Shown here: positions 24,766-33,021 of the stretch, in pieces
Layout: every line of letters starts with the position of its first letter
Numbering within the stretch: position 1 is the stretch's first letter
Assembly: GCA_031257115.1 (NCBI GenBank)
Contig: JAIRPF010000069.1
Coordinates: 1-40,030, forward strand
Length of the DNA stretch: 40,030 bases
DNA from: Accumulibacter sp.
GTDB lineage: Bacteria; Pseudomonadota; Gammaproteobacteria; Burkholderiales; Rhodocyclaceae
Direction: 5' to 3'
The notes under the pieces: generated by a model
Databases searched by the model: none
Seen by the model: the letters and a program-made list of their open reading frames with translations, nothing else
Told to the model about the DNA's origin: nothing
Made by a program: the position numbers and the translations under genes

Positions 24766-25683
24766 ATGGATCATCAGCCGCCGCCGTTCTTCAAACGTGG
24801 GCCGGCGCCGTTGGCGCGCTTGTCGTTCTACGCCATGCTTTCGCTTGCGCTGCTGTTCTTCGATTCGCGTTTCCAGACGCTGGAGCTGCTGCGTCAGGCG
24901 GTGTCGTTATTCACGCACCCGATCCAGCAACTGGCCCAGGCTCCGATCGAGTTCCTGCGCAATTCGACCGACTATTTTTCCAGCCTGTCCCAGCTCAGGG
25001 AGGAGAACGCTCTCCTCAGGCGCGCCCGGCTGTCCGGCGCGGAGGCCCTTCTGCGCGCGCGCGATCTGGAAGCCGAAAACGACCGCTTGCGCAAGCTGCT
25101 CGAAGTCCGCGAGCGGCAAAGGATCAGCGGCCGCGTGGCGCAAATCCTCTATGCGGCGCGCGATCCGTTCTCGCGGCGCGTGGTGGTCGACAAGGGGCAG
25201 CAGGACAAACTCTCGGCCGGACAGCCGGTGGTCGACGACGCGGGCGTCATCGGCCAGGTGACCCGCGTATTTCCATTCGTTTCCGAAATCACGCTGATCA
25301 CCGACAAGGATCAGGCCGTTCCGATCCAGATTCTGCGCACCGGCCAGCGTTCGGTGGTGTTCGGCCTGGGCGACGGGCGGCTCGAACTGCGCTTCCTGCC
25401 GGTCAATGCCGACGTGCGGGAGGACGACCTGCTGGTGACTTCCGGACTCGACGGCGTTTTTCCGGGCGGCCTGCCGGTCGCCAAGGTCTCGCATATCGAG
25501 CGCGACACGTCATATACTTTCGCCCGCGTTTATTGCCTGCCGCTCGCCGGGGTCGAAAATTTCGGCGAGGTCATGGTGCTCGATCCGCGCGAAGCCTTGA
25601 GCATCCCCGAACAGTTGAAGCCGCAGCCCGCTCCCGCGTCGGCCACGAGACCGGGCGGCAGGCGGCGTTTGAGGAGAGAGTGA
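24766..25683 (+). CDS. mreC: Rod shape-determining protein MreC
   Basis: The 305-aa protein has a membrane segment near residues 14-35, a periplasmic coiled coil (about 70-115, QLREENALLRRARL to LEAENDRLRKLLEVRE) and two beta domains with FSRRVVVDKG, GVIGQV and LLVTSGLDGVFPGGLPVAKV. MreC scaffolds the elongasome by binding PBP2 and MreD. Start 24766 (MDHQPPPFF) gives the usual N-terminus of betaproteobacterial MreC; the upstream in-frame ATG at 24733 adds 11 atypical residues. A Pro/Arg-rich tail ends the protein. mreD follows after 3 bases. mreB is not upstream. Confidence 0.94.
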   Translation: MDHQPPPFFKRGPAPLARLSFYAMLSLALLFFDSRFQTLELLRQAVSLFTHPIQQLAQAPIEFLRNSTDYFSSLSQLREENALLRRARLSGAEALLRARDLEAENDRLRKLLEVRERQRISGRVAQILYAARDPFSRRVVVDKGQQDKLSAGQPVVDDAGVIGQVTRVFPFVSEITLITDKDQAVPIQILRTGQRSVVFGLGDGRLELRFLPVNADVREDDLLVTSGLDGVFPGGLPVAKVSHIERDTSYTFARVYCLPLAGVENFGEVMVLDPREALSIPEQLKPQPAPASATRPGGRRRLRRE

Positions 25684-25686
25684 GCC

Positions 25687-26208
25687 GTGCAGCCGATCTT
25701 TCATTCCGCGCGCATTCTCCTGCCGGTTCGCCCCTGGTTCATCGCCGCCACCCTGTTCGCGGCGCTGCTGCTGGATTTTCTGCCGACCTCGGACTGGCCC
25801 TGGATGCCCGACTGGGTGGCCCTGGTCCTCGTGTTCTGGAGCATCCGCGAGCCGCGCCGGGTCGGCATGGGCGCCGGCTTCCTGCTCGGCCTCGTCATGG
25901 ACGTGGCCGACGCCAGCCTGCTCGGGCAGCACGCGCTGGCCTACGTCCTCGCCGCCTACGCCGGCGCGGCCATGTCCCGGCGCATCCTGTGGTTCTCGCT
26001 CGCCAAGCAGGCGCTGCACGTGCTGCCCCTGCTGCTCATGGCGCAGGGCGTGCAGTATCTCGTCCGCGCCATGCCGGGGGTCGTGCTGCCCGGTCCGGCC
26101 TATTTTCTCGGCCCGTTCGTCGGCATGGCGCTCTGGCCGCCGCTGACCTTCGTGCTTCTGTTGCCGCAATATCAGCCGGAAGACCGTGATGAAAACCGCC
26201 CGCTCTGA
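25687..26208 (+). CDS. mreD: Rod shape-determining protein MreD
   Basis: The 173-aa inner-membrane protein has five or so hydrophobic segments and the MreD features P-D-W-V-A-L-V-L-V-F-W and G-F-L-L-G-L-V-M-D-V, then LGQHALAYVLAAY. It works with MreC in the elongasome. It starts with GTG at 25687, three bases after the mreC stop, with GGAGAG in the mreC end as the ribosome site. Its 3' end overlaps the start of mrdA by about 20 bases. Confidence 0.9.
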   Translation: MQPIFHSARILLPVRPWFIAATLFAALLLDFLPTSDWPWMPDWVALVLVFWSIREPRRVGMGAGFLLGLVMDVADASLLGQHALAYVLAAYAGAAMSRRILWFSLAKQALHVLPLLLMAQGVQYLVRAMPGVVLPGPAYFLGPFVGMALWPPLTFVLLLPQYQPEDRDENRPL

Positions 26209-28129
26209 CGGGGATTCCTTCGTGCTGCTCGGCGGCGTGCCCCACAAGCCGCGCGACGACGAACTGGCCCGTTTCCGTTTCCGCGTCGCTTTCGCCGCCG
26301 GCGCGGTGGTGCTGGCCTTCTCGCTCCTGATCGGGCGTTTCGTCTTTCTGCAAGTATTCCAGCACGAGTATTACACCACCCGCGCCGACGACAACCGCAT
26401 CTCGCTGGTACCGATCCCGCCCAGCCGCGGCATCATCGAGGATCGCAACGGGGTCGTCCTGGCGCGCAATTATTCGGCCTTCACCCTGGAAATCACGCCC
26501 TCGAAAGTCGACGACATCGACCGGACGATCGAATCGCTCGAAGAATTCATCGAGATATTGCCCAAGGACAAGCGGCGTTTCCGCAAACTGGCCGAGGAAA
26601 GCCGTCCGTTCGAAAGCCTGCCGATCCGCACGCGCCTCGCCGACGAGGAGGTGGCGCGCTTTGCCGCCAACCGTTACCGGTTTCCCGGCGTCGAGGTCAA
26701 GGCGCGGCTGTTCCGGCAGTACCCGCTCGGCCCGATCGCCGCGCACGCCATCGGCTACATCAACCGCATCAACAAGGCCGATCTGGAAACCATCGGGGAA
26801 ATGGAGCAAAGCTCCAATTACAAGGGAACCGAGCACATCGGCAAGACCGGGCTGGAAAAAAGTTACGAATTCCAGCTGCACGGCGGGGCCGGCTACGAAA
26901 AGGTCGAGACGGACGCCGGCGGCCAGGCGGTGCGCAGCCTCTCGCGCACCGCGCCGGTTCCCGGCGACAAACTGACCCTGACGCTCGACATCAAATTGCA
27001 GGACATGGCGGAAAAAGCCTTCGGCGACCGGCGCGGCGCGCTGGTCGCCATCGAGCCGGCGACGGGCGAAATCCTGGCGCTGGTATCGATGCCGACCTTC
27101 GATCCCAATCTCTTCGTCGACGGCATCCGTTCCGAGGACTGGGACATGCTCAACAATTCGCCCGACCGTCCGATGGTCAACCGCGCGATCAACGGCGCCT
27201 ACCCCATCGGCTCGACGTTCAAGCCGTTCATGGCGCTGGCGGGGCTGGAAACCGGGAAGCGCACCCCGAACCAGGCTTTTTTCGACCCCGGCTTCTTCAC
27301 TTTCGGCAGACACACTTTCCGCGACGACAAAAGAGGCGGTCACGGCATGGTCGACATGTACAAGTCGATCGTGCAGTCCTGCGACACCTATTATTACGCG
27401 CTGGCCAACGACATGGGCATCGAGGCCATCGCCCGGTTCATGAAGCCGATCGGCTTCGGCGGCAAGACCGGCATCGACATCGACGGCGAGTCGGAGGGCG
27501 TGCTGCCTTCCCCGGAATGGAAAAGACGCCGTTTCAGGCAGCCCGCGCAGCAGAAATGGTTCGGCGGCGAGACCATTTCCGTCGGCATCGGCCAAGGCTA
27601 CAACGCTTATACGCCGATCCAGCTGGCGCAGGCGACGGCCACGCTGGCCAACGACGGCGTGCTGTTCCGTCCGCATCTCGTCAAGTACGTCACCGACGCC
27701 CGCACCGGGGAAAAAACGATGATCGAGCCGGAGCCGCTGCGCACGCTGCCGTGGAAACGGCAGAACGTCGATTTCGTCAAGAAGGCGATGATTGGCGTCA
27801 ATCGTGAAGGCACGGGCGCGCGCGCCTTTGCCGGCGCCGAATACACCTCCGGCGGCAAGACCGGCACGGCCCAGGTGTTCAGCCTGAAAGGGGCCGATTA
27901 CAAGGCGCAAAAGCTCAAGCAGGAATTGCGCGATCACGCCCTGTTCATCGCCTTCGCCCCGGCGGAGCAGCCGAAAATCGCGCTGGCCGTGCTGGTCGAA
28001 AACGGCGGTTTCGGAGCGCAGTCGGCGGCGCCGATCGCGCGCATGGTGCTGGACTATTATCTGCTGGGCCGGCAGCCGGACGGCCCGGCCAGGGATGACG
28101 AGGAAGCCGTGGAAGGCGACGAGGAGTGA
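26186..28129 (+). CDS. mrdA: Penicillin-binding protein 2 (elongasome transpeptidase)
   Basis: The protein of about 647 aa cross-links peptidoglycan in the lateral wall with RodA as its glycosyltransferase partner. It has one N-terminal membrane anchor (about 33-57), a dimerisation/pedestal domain beginning at PPSRGIIEDRNGVVLARN and a transpeptidase domain. The catalytic motifs are S-T-F-K (IGSTFKPF, Ser343 or 342 by start), S-C-D (SIVQSCDTYYYAL) and K-T-G-T (GGKTGTAQVF). The acidic tail ending EEAVEGDEE is unusual but harmless-looking. GTG 26186 and ATG 26189 are adjacent alternative starts; both overlap mreD. Confidence 0.95.
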   Translation: MMKTARSDGDSFVLLGGVPHKPRDDELARFRFRVAFAAGAVVLAFSLLIGRFVFLQVFQHEYYTTRADDNRISLVPIPPSRGIIEDRNGVVLARNYSAFTLEITPSKVDDIDRTIESLEEFIEILPKDKRRFRKLAEESRPFESLPIRTRLADEEVARFAANRYRFPGVEVKARLFRQYPLGPIAAHAIGYINRINKADLETIGEMEQSSNYKGTEHIGKTGLEKSYEFQLHGGAGYEKVETDAGGQAVRSLSRTAPVPGDKLTLTLDIKLQDMAEKAFGDRRGALVAIEPATGEILALVSMPTFDPNLFVDGIRSEDWDMLNNSPDRPMVNRAINGAYPIGSTFKPFMALAGLETGKRTPNQAFFDPGFFTFGRHTFRDDKRGGHGMVDMYKSIVQSCDTYYYALANDMGIEAIARFMKPIGFGGKTGIDIDGESEGVLPSPEWKRRRFRQPAQQKWFGGETISVGIGQGYNAYTPIQLAQATATLANDGVLFRPHLVKYVTDARTGEKTMIEPEPLRTLPWKRQNVDFVKKAMIGVNREGTGARAFAGAEYTSGGKTGTAQVFSLKGADYKAQKLKQELRDHALFIAFAPAEQPKIALAVLVENGGFGAQSAAPIARMVLDYYLLGRQPDGPARDDEEAVEGDEE

Positions 28130-28133
28130 TGCC

Positions 28134-29240
28134 GTGGACATGCGCCTGATCCGCCGCTTGCACGCGCGCCTGATCGAAAACATCGACGGGCCGCTGCTGG
28201 CCATCGCGCTGGCGATCGTGGGTTTCGGCCTCGCCACGATCTACAGCGCCACGTTCTACGCCGGCGGCCGCACCGTCGCCCAGGTGATGAATCTGGGCGT
28301 CGGCCTGCTGGCCATGTGGTTCGTCGCCCGGCTGCCGCCGCAGAAGCTGATGCGCTTTGCCGTGCCGCTCTACGTCGTCGGCGTGGTGCTGCTGGTGCTC
28401 GTTTTTCCGCTCGGCGTCAAGGTCAATGGCGCGCGGCGCTGGCTCTCGCTCGGCTTCACGCGCGTCCAGCCGGCGGAAATCCTCAAGATCGCCATGCCGC
28501 TGATGCTGGCCTGGTATTTCCACAAACACGAGGCCATGCTGAAAATCCGCCACTACGCGATCGCCGGACTGCTGCTGGCCGTGCCGTTCGCCCTGATCGC
28601 CGAACAGCCCGACCTGGGCACCGCCATCCTGGTCGGCGCGGCCGGGTTTTACGTCATCTTTTTCGCCGGACTTCCCTGGAAGATCATCGTCGGCATGATC
28701 GTCGCCGGCGCCGCGGCGACGCCTTTCGTCTGGAGCATGCTGCGCGACTACCAGCGCAGGCGGATACTGACGCTGATCGATCCGTCCGCCGACCCGCTCG
28801 GTTCCGGCTACCACATCATTCAGTCCACCATCGCCATCGGCTCCGGCGGGCCGTTCGGCAAGGGCTGGCTGCAAGGCACGCAAACGCATCTGGAATTCAT
28901 CCCGGAACGGCATACCGACTTCATCTTCGCCGTGTTCTCGGAAGAGCGCGGACTGGCCGGAAACTGCATCCTGCTGATTCTCTACCTCCTGCTGATCGTC
29001 CGCGGGCTGACGATCACCGCCAGGGCGCCCACCCTGTTTGCCCGCCTGCTGGGCGGTTCGATCACGCTCAGTTTCTTCACGTATGCCTTCGTCAACATGG
29101 GCATGGTCAGCGGCATCCTGCCGGTGGTCGGCGTGCCGCTGCCGTTCATGAGCTACGGCGGCACGGCGCTGGTCACGCTGTTTCTCGGCATCGGCATCCT
29201 GATGGGCATCCAGTCGCACCGGATGCTGGTGAAACAATAG
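28134..29240 (+). CDS. rodA: SEDS peptidoglycan polymerase RodA
   Basis: The 368-aa polytopic protein (about ten membrane segments) polymerises lipid II with PBP2. SEDS hallmarks are ARRWLSLGFTRVQPAEILKI in the first half, EQPDLGTAILV, the long loop with SGYHIIQSTIAIGSGGPFGKG, and H-T-D-F-I-F-A-V-F-S-E-E-R-G-L. The end has the SYGGTALVTLF segment. I choose GTG 28134 because GAGGAG (28121-28126) stands 7 bases before it; ATG 28140 would leave 13. An upstream ATG in the same frame lies inside mrdA. Confidence 0.94.
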   Translation: MDMRLIRRLHARLIENIDGPLLAIALAIVGFGLATIYSATFYAGGRTVAQVMNLGVGLLAMWFVARLPPQKLMRFAVPLYVVGVVLLVLVFPLGVKVNGARRWLSLGFTRVQPAEILKIAMPLMLAWYFHKHEAMLKIRHYAIAGLLLAVPFALIAEQPDLGTAILVGAAGFYVIFFAGLPWKIIVGMIVAGAAATPFVWSMLRDYQRRRILTLIDPSADPLGSGYHIIQSTIAIGSGGPFGKGWLQGTQTHLEFIPERHTDFIFAVFSEERGLAGNCILLILYLLLIVRGLTITARAPTLFARLLGGSITLSFFTYAFVNMGMVSGILPVVGVPLPFMSYGGTALVTLFLGIGILMGIQSHRMLVKQ

Positions 29241-29260
29241 GTTCCGGCGAGGATAGCGAA

Positions 29261-30262
29261 GTGGAAAAAACGGGGCGGCTCGCGTTGTGCGGCGTCATTG
29301 CGATGAGCCTGCTGGCGTTCGCCGGATGCGGCGGGCAGCCCGCGCGCGCGCCCGACGCGCAGGCTTCCGGCAAGGCGCGCAAGCCCGCCGCCGTGCAGAA
29401 GCGCGGCGGCGCCTACTACAAGGACGACGGCCCGGCCGATGACATTCCCGGCGATCTGGACAGCATCCCCGACGCCCAGCCGCGCCTTGAACCGCTGCAC
29501 CGCGCCGCCAACAGGCCCTACGTCGTGCTCGGCAAGTCCTACGCGCCCAACGCCACGCTGAAACCGATGCGCCAGCGCGGCGTCGCCAGTTGGTACGGCA
29601 AGAAATTCCACGGCCAGAAAACGTCGATCGGCGAACCCTACGACATGTTCGCCATGACCGCCGCGCATCCGACGCTGGCGCTCCCTTCCTACGCGCGCGT
29701 GACCCATCTCGGCAACGGAAAATCGGTGGTGGTGCGCGTGATCGACCGCGGCCCCTTCCACGCCGGCCGGATCATCGACCTGTCGTATGCCGCCGCGCAC
29801 CGCCTGGGCTACGTCGACGACGGCAGCGCGCAGGTCGAGGTCGAGGCGCTGCTGCCGACCGGATCGACCTCGCCGCTCTACGCCGAACCCCGGACGCCGC
29901 CCCTGCCGGCCAAACCCCCGGCGGCCGACCCCGACGAATTCGAGCGGCTCATGGCGCAGCTCGCGCAGCCGGCGAAGGAGGACGGCGGCGCGGCCGAGCC
30001 GTCCGGATCGGCCTCCCCGGCCGGCGAGGCCAAAAGCCTGTACCTGCAACTCGGCGCTTTCTCCAGCGCGGACAACGCCGAAAGCCTGCGCGCCCATCTG
30101 GCGCGCGAACTGGACTGGCTGGAGGAACCCATCCGGGTCCAGGGCGGCGGCGGCATCTACCGCGTACAGCTCGGCCCCTACGCCCACCGCGCCGACGCCG
30201 AGAACGTGGCGGAAAAAATCAGCTTCGCGCTCGGCTACCGGCCAAATTTCGTGACCCGCTGA
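29261..30262 (+). CDS. rlpA: Septal lytic transglycosylase RlpA (lipoprotein)
   Basis: The 333-aa outer-membrane lipoprotein has a leader with lipobox FAGC (Cys23), a Lys/Arg-rich stretch, the double-psi beta-barrel (about 105-190; GVASWYGKKFHGQKTSIGEP), a Pro-rich linker and a SPOR domain (about 262-333, LYLQLGAFSSADNAESLRAHL). Glu125, His136 and Asp162 correspond to catalytic residues of lytic RlpA from Pseudomonas. The SPOR domain binds denuded septal glycan. The GTG start at 29261 follows GAGG. It closes the mre-rod operon, 20 bases after rodA. Confidence 0.93.
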   Translation: MEKTGRLALCGVIAMSLLAFAGCGGQPARAPDAQASGKARKPAAVQKRGGAYYKDDGPADDIPGDLDSIPDAQPRLEPLHRAANRPYVVLGKSYAPNATLKPMRQRGVASWYGKKFHGQKTSIGEPYDMFAMTAAHPTLALPSYARVTHLGNGKSVVVRVIDRGPFHAGRIIDLSYAAAHRLGYVDDGSAQVEVEALLPTGSTSPLYAEPRTPPLPAKPPAADPDEFERLMAQLAQPAKEDGGAAEPSGSASPAGEAKSLYLQLGAFSSADNAESLRAHLARELDWLEEPIRVQGGGGIYRVQLGPYAHRADAENVAEKISFALGYRPNFVTR

Positions 30263-30520
30263 TTCCGTTCCCGAGCGGACGGGAGTTCGGAGCGGTTGAA
30301 CACAGAGTCGAGACAGGGCGCGGGAACCGGGGATCAGGGACGCTCATGCCGGAGCGTTCTGGCTCAGGCGCGCGGCCGATCCGGCGCGAGGCATGGCCCG
30401 GCGACTCATTGGCGACAGGCGCCTGTCGCGGTCAACGGACCTGGAAGGGTTTGCGCTCCTTCCAGATTTCCATGTTCACCCCATTCAAAATCCGAAATCC
30501 GTTTCGTCGCGCGGGGCGGT

Positions 30521-31657
30521 TCAATTCGCGGGTGGGCGCATGGCGGAAAAGCGTTCCGCGGAATCGCGTACTACGTCGTTCAGGTTTTTGTGCACGGCTT
30601 GCCTCGCGCGCAGCCAATCCGCGCCGGACAGGCCGGTGAATAGCGAGGTGCGCAGCACGTCGAGCCAGTGCCGGCAGCCGAGCGCCCTAGCGTCGTCGTC
30701 GAGCGTGTCGAGCAAATCCTTCAGGGTCGTCCGCAAACCTTCCTGGGCGCGTTTTCGGGGGGAGGAGATTTGCGCGTCGAAGCCGTAGCGGCACGCCTGG
30801 AACTTGTTGTAGCGGGCGACCTGCAACGCCTTGCCGGCGTCGAAGGCGGGGCGCTCGCGCAGCAGGCGGCGCGAGAGCGCCTGCGCCAAGGCGGCCAGCG
30901 CGGCGGCCTGCACGACGTCGAGCGGAGTGTCGCAGACGCGGATTTCGACCGTGCCGTATTCGGGCTTGGGCCGGATGTCCCAATACAAGTCCTTGATGCT
31001 GGCGGCGATGCCGCAGTCGCGCAGGAAGCCGAAGTATTCCAGGAAGCCGTTCCAGTCGGCGAGTTCCGGGCATTGTCCGGAGAGCGGGAACGCCGACACG
31101 GCGTTGAGCCGCGCGGAATGGAACAGGGTATCCACCCCGTCGATGTAGGGCGAGGCCGCCGACAGGGCGATGAAGTACGGCACGTAGGGGCCGAGCGCCT
31201 GGGTGAGCCACACGGCGTCGTCGGCGGTGGCGCAGCCGACGTGGATGTGCTGGCCGAACACGGTGAATTGCTTGGCGAGGTAGCCATAGCGCGCGTAGGT
31301 CATTTCGTAGCGTTCGCCGGGGGAGATGCGCCGATCCGGCCAGGAATGGAACGGATGCGCGCCGCCGCCGCAGACGGCGATGTTGTTGCGCGCGCATTGT
31401 TCCACCAGCAGGCCGCGCATCGCGTCCAGGTCGGCGGCGATGGCGTCGGCGGATTCGCGCGGGAGCGTGTTGATCTCGATCATGCTCTCGGTGATCTCCA
31501 GCTTGACGTCGCCGTGACTTCCGTCGTGCCGCACGGCGCGCAGGAGGTCGGTCGCGCCGCGTGTCAGGTCGTAATCGCGCGTGGTCAATAATTGCAGTTC
31601 GAGTTCGACGCCGAGCGTCAGCGGTTCGCTTTGGTGGTATTCCAGCGTGTCGTTCAT
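30521..31657 (-). CDS. ybdK: YbdK-family carboxylate-amine ligase (GCS2)
   Basis: The 378-aa protein belongs to the GCS2 family, related to glutamate-cysteine ligase: it joins the gamma-carboxyl of Glu to an amine with ATP. Motifs are LTLGVELELQLL at the start, VKLEITESMIEINTLP, GGGAHPFHSWPDRRISPGERYEM and FGQHIHVGC, then EIRVCDTPLDV. E. coli YbdK has only weak Glu-Cys ligase activity; the true amine partner is unknown. Start 31657 overlaps the antiporter stop by 4 bases (ATGA). A long open frame upstream of this start is a shadow of the antiporter gene. It is the last gene of the trio. Confidence 0.9.
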   Translation of the reverse strand: MNDTLEYHQSEPLTLGVELELQLLTTRDYDLTRGATDLLRAVRHDGSHGDVKLEITESMIEINTLPRESADAIAADLDAMRGLLVEQCARNNIAVCGGGAHPFHSWPDRRISPGERYEMTYARYGYLAKQFTVFGQHIHVGCATADDAVWLTQALGPYVPYFIALSAASPYIDGVDTLFHSARLNAVSAFPLSGQCPELADWNGFLEYFGFLRDCGIAASIKDLYWDIRPKPEYGTVEIRVCDTPLDVVQAAALAALAQALSRRLLRERPAFDAGKALQVARYNKFQACRYGFDAQISSPRKRAQEGLRTTLKDLLDTLDDDARALGCRHWLDVLRTSLFTGLSGADWLRARQAVHKNLNDVVRDSAERFSAMRPPAN

Positions 31658-32928
31658 CGCGCGCCTCCCTGGGTTTCTTTTTCGACCGCCGTTTCGCCCG
31701 CGCGGTTCAGGGCGAAGCGGCACAGCACCGGGCCGGCGATATCCATGATCGCCGCGGCGAAAAAGGCGAGGTGCAGCGCCGAATGGCTGATTTCCGGATA
31801 GAGCTTGCCGATCTCGAAAGCCATGAATACCGCCGTCGCCGACAGCGGCTGGATGCCGATTCCGGCCAGCAGCCTTTTGCCGATGGGCAGCGCGCCGCCG
31901 GACAGCGTCATGGCCAGCAGCTTGGCCGCCGCGCGCGCCAGCAGCAGGCCGAGCGCCTGCGCCGCCATCGGCCAGGTGGCGTCGCGCCACGGCAGCGCGG
32001 CGCCGACCACCACGAACAGGATGATCGCCAGCATCCCGTGTCCGTCGGGCAGGCTGGTGTAGCTGAGCACCTTGGCCCGGTCGCTGAAGGACAGGATGAC
32101 GCCCATCAGGAACAGGGTCAGGAACACCGGCACGCCCAGCATCCGCGCGACGCCGACCGCCAGCAGCGCCATCGCCGCCAGCACGAAGACCTGCGCCAGC
32201 GAGCGCTTCGGCAACTGGCCGGCGACGACGATCGCCAGGCGCGAGGCCAGGACGCCGATCAGGCACGCGCCGCCGCCCGCCCACAGCGGATGCGCCAGCG
32301 CGGCCCCCCACGTGGCGCCGATCTGCGCGTGCACGAAACCGAGCACCGCCACGAAAACCACGAACGAGGCCGCCGAACCGATCGCCGAATACATCATGAC
32401 GCGCTCCGTGATCTGCCCTTGCGCCCGCGATTCCTCGATGACCAGCATTACCACGGCGGGCGCGGAGGCCATGGTCACCGCGGCCGTCGCGGCGGCCCAG
32501 GCCGGCGGCAGCCCGACCACGAAAAACGCGAACCCGTAGACCGCCAGGAACGACAACGCGATGTCGCTCACGCCGCCGCGCAGCAGGTCGCGGTTGTTCA
32601 GCAGCCAGCGCAGGTCGAGGCGGCGGCCGGCTTCGAGCAGCAGCAGCCCGTGCGCCGCGTCGGCGATGGGGCGGAGCTGGGCGAGGATGTCGGCGTTGAT
32701 CCAGCCGAACAGGGATGGGCCGAACACCGTTCCGGCCACGACGTAACCGAGCACGCGCGGCCAGCCCCAGCGCGCGCGCAGCCATTCGGCCACCAGCAGG
32801 CCGGCCACCAGCAGCAGGCTGAGCAGCGCCAGCGTGTCGACGCGCGCCGGAAAAGGCGGCAGGAAATACAGCGCGCCCTGTAGCGCCGTCCACGCCTCGC
32901 GCGCGTAAGAAAGGAGCGATTCATTCAT
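31654..32928 (-). CDS. CPA2-family cation/proton antiporter
   Basis: The 424-aa inner-membrane protein has about 12 hydrophobic segments and CPA2 (Na+/H+ exchanger or Kef-like) features: RVLGYVVAGTVFGPSLFGWI, a LLLLEAGRRLDLRWL stretch in place of the usual G-L-E-x-D-x-x-x-L, and LMGVILSFSDRAKVLSY. No RCK/KTN nucleotide-binding or USP domain follows, so it is shorter than KefB/KefC. Glutathione-adduct control, known for Kef, cannot be assumed. GGAGG sits before the ATG at 32928. It is flanked by gamma-glutamyl hydrolase-like and ligase-like genes on the same strand. Confidence 0.85.
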   Translation of the reverse strand: MNESLLSYAREAWTALQGALYFLPPFPARVDTLALLSLLLVAGLLVAEWLRARWGWPRVLGYVVAGTVFGPSLFGWINADILAQLRPIADAAHGLLLLEAGRRLDLRWLLNNRDLLRGGVSDIALSFLAVYGFAFFVVGLPPAWAAATAAVTMASAPAVVMLVIEESRAQGQITERVMMYSAIGSAASFVVFVAVLGFVHAQIGATWGAALAHPLWAGGGACLIGVLASRLAIVVAGQLPKRSLAQVFVLAAMALLAVGVARMLGVPVFLTLFLMGVILSFSDRAKVLSYTSLPDGHGMLAIILFVVVGAALPWRDATWPMAAQALGLLLARAAAKLLAMTLSGGALPIGKRLLAGIGIQPLSATAVFMAFEIGKLYPEISHSALHLAFFAAAIMDIAGPVLCRFALNRAGETAVEKETQGGAR

Positions 32929-32959
32929 TTTCGATTTCTCCTCCGTTCTGAAAACACGA

Positions 32960-32996
32960 GGGCGGGCCGTTGCCCCGCCAGACCTCCGGCCCGCCC
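32960..32996 (-). terminator. Hairpin between hydrolase-like gene and antiporter gene
   Basis: A perfect 10-bp inverted repeat, GGGCGGGCCG (32960-32969) and CGGCCCGCCC (32987-32996), sits in the 93-bp gap. On the minus strand it is followed by TCGTGTTTTC, a modest T tract. It may be an intrinsic terminator or attenuator that lowers transcription into the antiporter and ligase genes. Confidence 0.5.
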
Positions 32997-33021
32997 GCCC
33001 GGCTCCCGTGGCGTCCGCGAT

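Noticed and set aside
26036-28237. A 733-aa minus-strand frame over mrdA
   Set aside because: Shadow of the PBP2 gene; no family resemblance.
28316-30262. A long frame joining rodA-region DNA to rlpA
   Set aside because: The part before 29261 is rodA in another frame. The lipoprotein starts with its leader at 29261.
30521-32893. A fused 790-aa product joining antiporter and ligase
   Set aside because: The N-terminal 400 residues are the antiporter gene read in the wrong frame. The ligase starts at 31657, overlapping the true antiporter stop.
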